From: Polyrhizophydium stewartii
Taxonomy: Eukaryota; Chytridiomycota; Chytridiomycetes; Rhizophydiales
Direction: 5' to 3'
DNA length: 13,984 bases
NCBI GenBank assembly: GCA_027604665.1
Contig: JADGIZ010000414.1
Coordinates: 1 to 13,984, forward strand
Part shown: positions 9,315 to 13,984 of the stretch, one piece after another
Position numbering within the stretch: the first letter of the stretch is position 1
How the letters are laid out: each line of letters starts with the position of its first letter
Program-made: the position numbers and the translations under genes
The notes under the pieces: model-generated
Told to the model about the DNA's origin: nothing
Seen by the model: only the letters and a program-made list of their open reading frames with translations
Database searches by the model: none

Positions 9315-12300
9315 TCAGGTCGATGCTGGGGCAGCCGCCTCCGTCGATGCGGGGCGGCCGCGGTTGGCAATGGCAATGAGGCCTTCCTTTGCCTCGTCGC
9401 CCATTTCGTTGACCATGCGGGCGAACCAGGCGTCGGGCTGGTCGGCGGGCTTGTCGAGCAGCTCGTAAGGCGCGCCAAACTCGACCACGCGGCCGTCGTC
9501 GAGCACAAGGATGCGGTCGTAGTCAATGACCGTGTTGAGCCGGTGCGCAATCGTCAGCACCGTGGCGTTCGAGAACAGGCCGCCCTCGGACCGGATCGCC
9601 TTCTGGATCAGCTGGTCGGTGCGCATGTCGACGGCCGACGTTGCCTCGTCCATGACAATGAGTCGTGTGTCGCGCAGGATCGCACGTGCGAGGCAGATCA
9701 GCTGCCGCTCGCCGACGGACCAGTTGGTGCCGTTCTCGGCAACGGGCGCCTCGAGCTTCTCGGGGATGCTGAGCACCGTCTGCTTCAGCTCCACGGCCTC
9801 GAGCACGCGCCAAAGGTGCTCGTCCTCGTAGCGGCCGAACGGGTCCAGGTTGAAGCGCAGCGTGCCCTTGAAGCAGAACGGCTCTTGAGGGATGATCGAA
9901 ATGCGCGACCGCAGATCAGTCAGGCCGAGATCAGACGTCTTGATGCCGTCGATAACAATCGCGCCTGCTGGCGTCGGCTCGACAATGCGGAACAGCGCCT
10001 GGAGGAAGGAGCTCTTGCCCGCGCCAGTTCGTCCCACGATGCCGACCTTGGTGCCGGCCTCAAAGTGGATGGTGATGTCCTTGAGCACGGGCTTGACCGG
10101 CGCGTCCTCGGCGCCAGGCGCCAGCGACTTGTACGCCATCGACATGTTGTTGATCTGGATGTCGCCATGCTCGGGCCAGTGCTTGCGCGGCTTGACGTCG
10201 GTCTCGGTCGCGGCCTCGGGCGGCAGCTCGGCGTATTCAAACACGCGCTCTGCAGACACCATCAGCGTCTCGACCTCTGCAGACTGCCGCGCAGCCCACT
10301 GCAGCGTGCCCGTCAGCTGCAGCGCGTAGCTGATCATCAGGCCGACGAGTCCAGGCGCCAGCGACAGCGGGCCGCGCAGAAGTGCCGCCGCAAACGTGAT
10401 GATCGTGAGGAACACGGCGGAGAGCAAGTCCAAGCGGAACCCAAGCCAGCGGCTCGACGACAGGAACATAAAGAACACGCGCGTGTTCTCGTTCTGCGTG
10501 TGCGCGAACGAGTCCTTGATGCGGGTCTCGGCGCCAAACGCGCGGATTGTCGACAGGCCCTCGAGCGTCGACGGGATGTTCGAGTACACCGGCGATCGCG
10601 TCAGCGACTCGATGCGCTTGACCTGGCGCGACGTGGCAATGAAATAGCGGCGCAGCATGTAGAAGGCGCCCATCACAAACGGGATGATGATCAGGATGTA
10701 CGGAATCACAATGATGGACATCAGGATCGAGCCGAGAATGCCAAAGAAAGCTTGCAAAAAGTCAAAGAACGTCATGGGAAGCATCTCGTCCATCAGGCTG
10801 ATGTCCTTGGAGAAGCGGTTCATCAAGCGGCCGTGCGGGTTGGCCTGGAAAAAGTGCATCGGGCTGCGGAAAACAGACACGAGCATGTCGCCAAAGGCCT
10901 TCTCGCTCGCCTTGAGGCAGATCATAAAGAACGCGATCGCGCGAGTCATTGCAATGACAAAGGCGATGATGCAAAGCAGGAAGAAGGCCAGCGGATAGCG
11001 CAGCTCGCGCTGCTCGTCGGCCGACTTGCTCGACCAGAACGACAGCCACCAGTCGGCAAAGACGACGATGGCTTGGCCAAGGACCATGACGACGGCCATC
11101 ATGATCGTGATGAACGCGTTGGTTCCCGAGCTGAAGTACTTGAAGTACACGCGAGCTTCGACGTTGCCCTTGGCAACCTCCTCCTTGGCAATCTCGCGCG
11201 TGGCCGGCGCGTCCTCCTCGATCGCCGCCTCGAGCTCCTTGTCGTGCTGGCGGCGGCGGCGAAGCGCCACGGCCGACGGATCCGAGTCCTTGGCGTCGGT
11301 CGTGCCCGTGGCGACACTGATCTCGTTGCTGGCGCTATCGTCTCCCGCGGCGTCGGCGTCGAGGCTGGCAACGCTGCTGTCCTCGGCGTCCGACTTGACC
11401 GCAAACTCGCGCATGGTTCCCGCAAACGGCGTGTCCATGGCCATGACCTCGCCGTACGTGCCAATGCGTGTGATCTTGCCCTCCTCGAGCAGCACGATGC
11501 GGTCGCACGACCGAATGTGCTGCAGCTGGTGCGTCACCAGCAGCACCGCCTGCGAGCCAGAGTCAGCACCAGCGGGTTGCGAGCGGAGCAGCGCACAAGC
11601 AGGTGTGCACGACTCGGGCACGACGCACCTTGTCGCGCAGCATGCCGCGCAGCGCCTGCTCAAAGAGATGCCTGCCAACGGCCGTGTCGACGGCCGACAG
11701 CGGGTCGTCGAGGATGTAGATATCGGCGTCGTAGTAGAGCGCACGCGCCAAGGCGAGCCGCGCACGCTGACCGCCAGAGAGCGTCACGCCGCGCTCGCCA
11801 ATCAGCGTGTTCTCGCGCTCGGGCAGCCGCTCCAGGTCGCGAGCCAGCGCAGAGGCGCTCAGCGCCGCCGCAAACTGCTCGGCGTTGTATGGCTGACCGA
11901 ACAGGATGTTGTCCTTGATCGATCCCGAGATGATCCATGGCGTCTGCATGGCGTATGCGATCTTGCGAGATCGCAGGGCAACGACGCCATCCAAGCGTGT
12001 CATCTCGCCGAGGATGGCGTTGATGAGCGACGACTTGCCCGCGCCGACGGGGCCGCACACGCCAACGAGCTCGCCGCGCTTGATGCTGAGGGTGATGTTA
12101 GACAGGATCTCGCGGTCGGGCTGCGCGTCGGACGACGCCGCCGAGTCGGACGAGCCCCAGGAGAAGCTTGCGTCCTTGATTGCGACCATGACGTCCGGGT
12201 CGCCGAGTGAGCCGAGCAAAGCGTCGGCTTCGGCCTTGCTGCTGCTCTGGCTCATTTCCGGGAGCAGCAGGAACTCGCGGATGCGCAGCAGCGAGATGTA

Positions 12301-13653
12301 CGCCTCGGAGATGAACTGGAACGCCTTTGGGAAGAAGTTGGTCATGGTCAAACGCACGCCCTGCAGGTACGTGATGGCCGTGAAGACGTGCGACGCCGTC
12401 AGGCTGCCGCCAATGAAGAAGAAGACCATGAAGGCGAACAGCTCGAGCATCGTCGACGACACAAAGAAGATTGCCTCGTTGATGGCGCGGTAGACGGACG
12501 CCTTGCGGATCTCGTACATCTCCTTGCTGCGCAAGTCCGTGATCTTGGCCACGAACGGATTCTCCCAGGCGTACAGCTTGACAACCATAATGCCCGCGAG
12601 CATGTCCGAGATGCTCTTGATGCGCTCGTCGCGGAAGTGCACCGTGAGCTTGCGCAGCTTGGCAAACTGGTTGGCGAAGGCGCTCTGGATCGGAATGAGC
12701 ATGAGCAGCGCGCCAATGGCGGCAAACGCCGCCCACCCAATCTCGCGGTACATGAAGTAGAGCACGAGCAGCGTCTGCACGGGGCCGATCCAGGCAAAGT
12801 GGCCGAAGATGGCGGCGTCCTCGAAGCGCTGGACGTCGTTCGAGACGAGGTTGACAATGCGGCCCGTGGACGACGTGTTGCTGACCGAGAGCGAGAGGCA
12901 CTTGCGATAGATGGTTGCGATGAGCGCCACGCGCATCTGCATGCCGGTGCGCATGCCCAGGAAGAAGTCGACGTGGTGCAGAATTGCGGCCGCAAGCACG
13001 CAAAGAGAGAGGCCCATGGCGTAGAGACAGCCCTGTCAGGCGCAGCAGCGGCAGTGCGTCAGCAGCACGCTCGCGGCCGCCGCGAGAGCCGACGCAGCGG
13101 TGGGTGACGCACCTCTTTGGTCTCAGAGTTGGGCTTTTGGAACCACTGCAGCAGCTGGCCAAGCATGATGCCCTGGCCAATCTGCACAAGGGCCTCGATA
13201 AAGTAGACGATGCTGGTGGCTGTGAGGCTGCGGCCAAAGACTGCCCACTGCGTCGTTTGTCAGCATGGGCAGGGTCGGCGCCAAGGCAGCCACGCCGATG
13301 CAAAGGCGCAGGGGCGGGGGGACATGCCGCGCAGCAGGCAGGCAGGCGGGCGAGCGGGCGAGCGGGCAACGCACCAGTGCGTGGGTCAGGCTGGCCTTGC
13401 TGCCGTTGCGGGCAACCTCGTCGGCCCACGCGGCGAGCACGGCGCTCGACAGGCGGTCCGACTCGTCGTCGGGTTCGATGCGCGGCATGTCGTCGAGGCC
13501 GATTTCCCGTCGGATGCCGCGGCGCATGAGCTCGTTCATGTACGTGTACGACCAGCGCGAGAAGAAGCCGGCGTCGTGGCGGGAGTTGGCCGGCCGGACG
13601 CGGGCCGGCGACACGTCAGCGGCCAGCACTGCGACGCCGTCGACCTTCTCCAT
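9315..13653 (-). CDS. Short ABCC/MRP-type ABC transporter (4 exons, 1350 aa)
   Basis: Exons 13653-13375, 13247-13113, 13032-11629, 11549-9315; introns of 127, 80 and 79 nt are all phase 0. ABCC full transporters use ATP to export organic anions, glutathione conjugates and drugs at the plasma or vacuolar membrane. Seen: N-terminal ABCC entry motif DAGFFSRWSYTYMNELMRRG; TMD1 about 94-395; NBD1 with Walker A GPVGAGKS (465-472), LSGGQ (556-560) and ILDDPLSAVD (578-587); a charged Ser/Asp/Glu-rich linker about 655-735; TMD2 about 745-1020; NBD2 with GRTGAGKS (1112-1119), SVGERQ (1217-1222) and VMDEATSAVD (1238-1247). The Asp replacing the catalytic Glu in NBD1 is usual for ABCC proteins and implies one degenerate ATP site. 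There is no TMD0, so it resembles MRP4/MRP5 or Yor1 in layout. ATG 13653 sits in context AAGATGG. An upstream exon (13975-13843) could be spliced on in phase. The substrate cannot be inferred. Confidence 0.93.
13331..13367. repeat. Short GGCA / GCGGGCGA tandem repeats in ABCC intron 1
   Basis: Within the 127-nt first intron of the transporter the + strand shows three GGCA units followed by two GCGGGCGA units. This simple-sequence tract probably explains why the intron is longer than the typical 60-82 nt. No function is inferred. Confidence 0.5.
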
Positions 13654-13789
13654 CTTTGGCCGTCGACCTGCGGGAAGGAGTTTCGGTGGGCTCCGGCGGG
13701 ACTTTTGTATGCCGCACGGCTCGGCGAGCCGATTCTGCCGCACGCATCCGATGACGCGAGCGGCGGCCACGGCGCCGTGGCAAGCGGTC

Positions 13790-13827
13790 AGCCAGCGAAG
13801 CATGACATCCGTCTTGAGCCAGCGAAG
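13790..13827. repeat. 11-bp direct repeat next to the MGST3-like exon
   Basis: AGCCAGCGAAG occurs at 13790-13800 and 13817-13827, 27 bp apart, just downstream (minus-strand sense) of the MGST3-like exon's donor. It may be a small duplication within the putative 175-nt intron. Significance unknown. Confidence 0.5.
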
Positions 13828-13842
13828 GTGGGGCAGACTCAC

Positions 13843-13975
13843 GGTAAGGGTAGGGCACGCCAGCCTTGCGGCGCGCGGCGGCGACGCGGAAGCCGAGGCC
13901 GAGGAGGTAGAGGGTGCTGACGATGCCGACGCCGGCGGCGTATCCGTGCTCGCGGGTGAGGGTGATGGTGGTCAT
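13843..13975 (-). CDS. Isolated first exon resembling microsomal glutathione S-transferase 3 (MAPEG)
   Basis: ATG 13975 (A at -3) opens a 44-codon frame that ends at a consensus donor, C|GTGAGT, at 13842. The peptide has the pattern of MGST3 N-termini: an aromatic EHGY-type start, a hydrophobic first membrane helix, then basic VAAARRKAGVPYPY, which matches the family's Arg/Lys-rich loop ending in a Tyr-Pro motif. MGST3 is a membrane enzyme of about 150 aa that conjugates or reduces lipid electrophiles with glutathione. The remaining three helices and the usual LFNCAQRAHQN-type motif are not found downstream in any minus-strand frame before the ABCC gene. The donor is phase 1. An acceptor ending at 13668 would join it in frame to the transporter (intron 13668-13842, 175 nt). 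It may be a fused first exon, a remnant, or an assembly junction. Homology is judged by eye from a short stretch. Confidence 0.55.
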
Positions 13976-13984
13976 GGTGTGCGT

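Noticed and set aside
9036..11918. A 960-codon open frame on the + strand opposite the ABCC gene
   Set aside because: It is antisense to strongly conserved transporter sequence. Its Arg/Ala/His/Asp-rich product is what GC-rich codon bias produces on the opposite strand, and it has no recognisable domain.
12388..13107. A + strand open frame opposite TMD1 of the transporter
   Set aside because: Antisense shadow of ABCC exon 3, rich in Arg/Ala/His/Glu, with no domain.
1..13984. Bacterial defence, phage, CRISPR or mobile element content
   Set aside because: No direct-repeat array, integrase, transposase or bacterial ribosome-binding pattern was seen; all clear genes are spliced eukaryotic ones.

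Overview
The window is nuclear DNA from an intron-rich, GC-rich eukaryote, most likely a filamentous or zoosporic fungus. The lineage is inferred from gene content and intron style; no rRNA or other marker is present. Introns are short, mostly 60-82 nt. Most carry a CTGAC/CTGAT/CTAAC branch-point-like motif shortly before the acceptor. No bacterial operon, tRNA, rRNA, CRISPR array or recognisable transposon was seen.

Region 1 (about 1-2586, + strand): a GC-rich upstream segment with three CCATCGAT boxes, then a 7-exon gene for an NDR/LATS-family AGC kinase of the Dbf2/Sid2 type (mitotic exit / septation initiation). The model gives 600 aa and every splice phase closes. Region 2 (2587-2770): 184 bp between two convergent stop codons, with a + strand AATAAA.

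Region 3 (2771-9185, - strand): a 22-exon VPS15/PIK3R4 homologue of 1605 aa. It has an N-myristoylation-type MGN start, a divergent kinase domain, HEAT repeats, a Ser-rich linker and a C-terminal WD40 propeller. VPS15 is the regulatory subunit of the class III PI3-kinase (Vps34) complexes in autophagy and endosomal sorting. Region 4 (9186-9314): only 129 bp separate the VPS15 start from the next gene's stop.

Region 5 (9315-13653, - strand): a 4-exon short ABCC/MRP transporter (1350 aa, no TMD0) with two TMD-NBD halves. Region 6 (13654-13984, - strand): immediately upstream lies an isolated first exon whose 44 residues resemble the N-terminus of microsomal glutathione S-transferase 3 (MAPEG family). 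The rest of that enzyme is absent. The exon is phase-compatible with splicing into the transporter frame.

The kinase and VPS15 have no evident functional link. The MGST3-like exon beside an ABCC pump is the most provocative arrangement, because MGST-type enzymes make glutathione conjugates and ABCC pumps often export them. It could also be an exon remnant or an assembly artefact. A second theme is splicing: 3 of about 30 inferred introns appear to be GC-AG.
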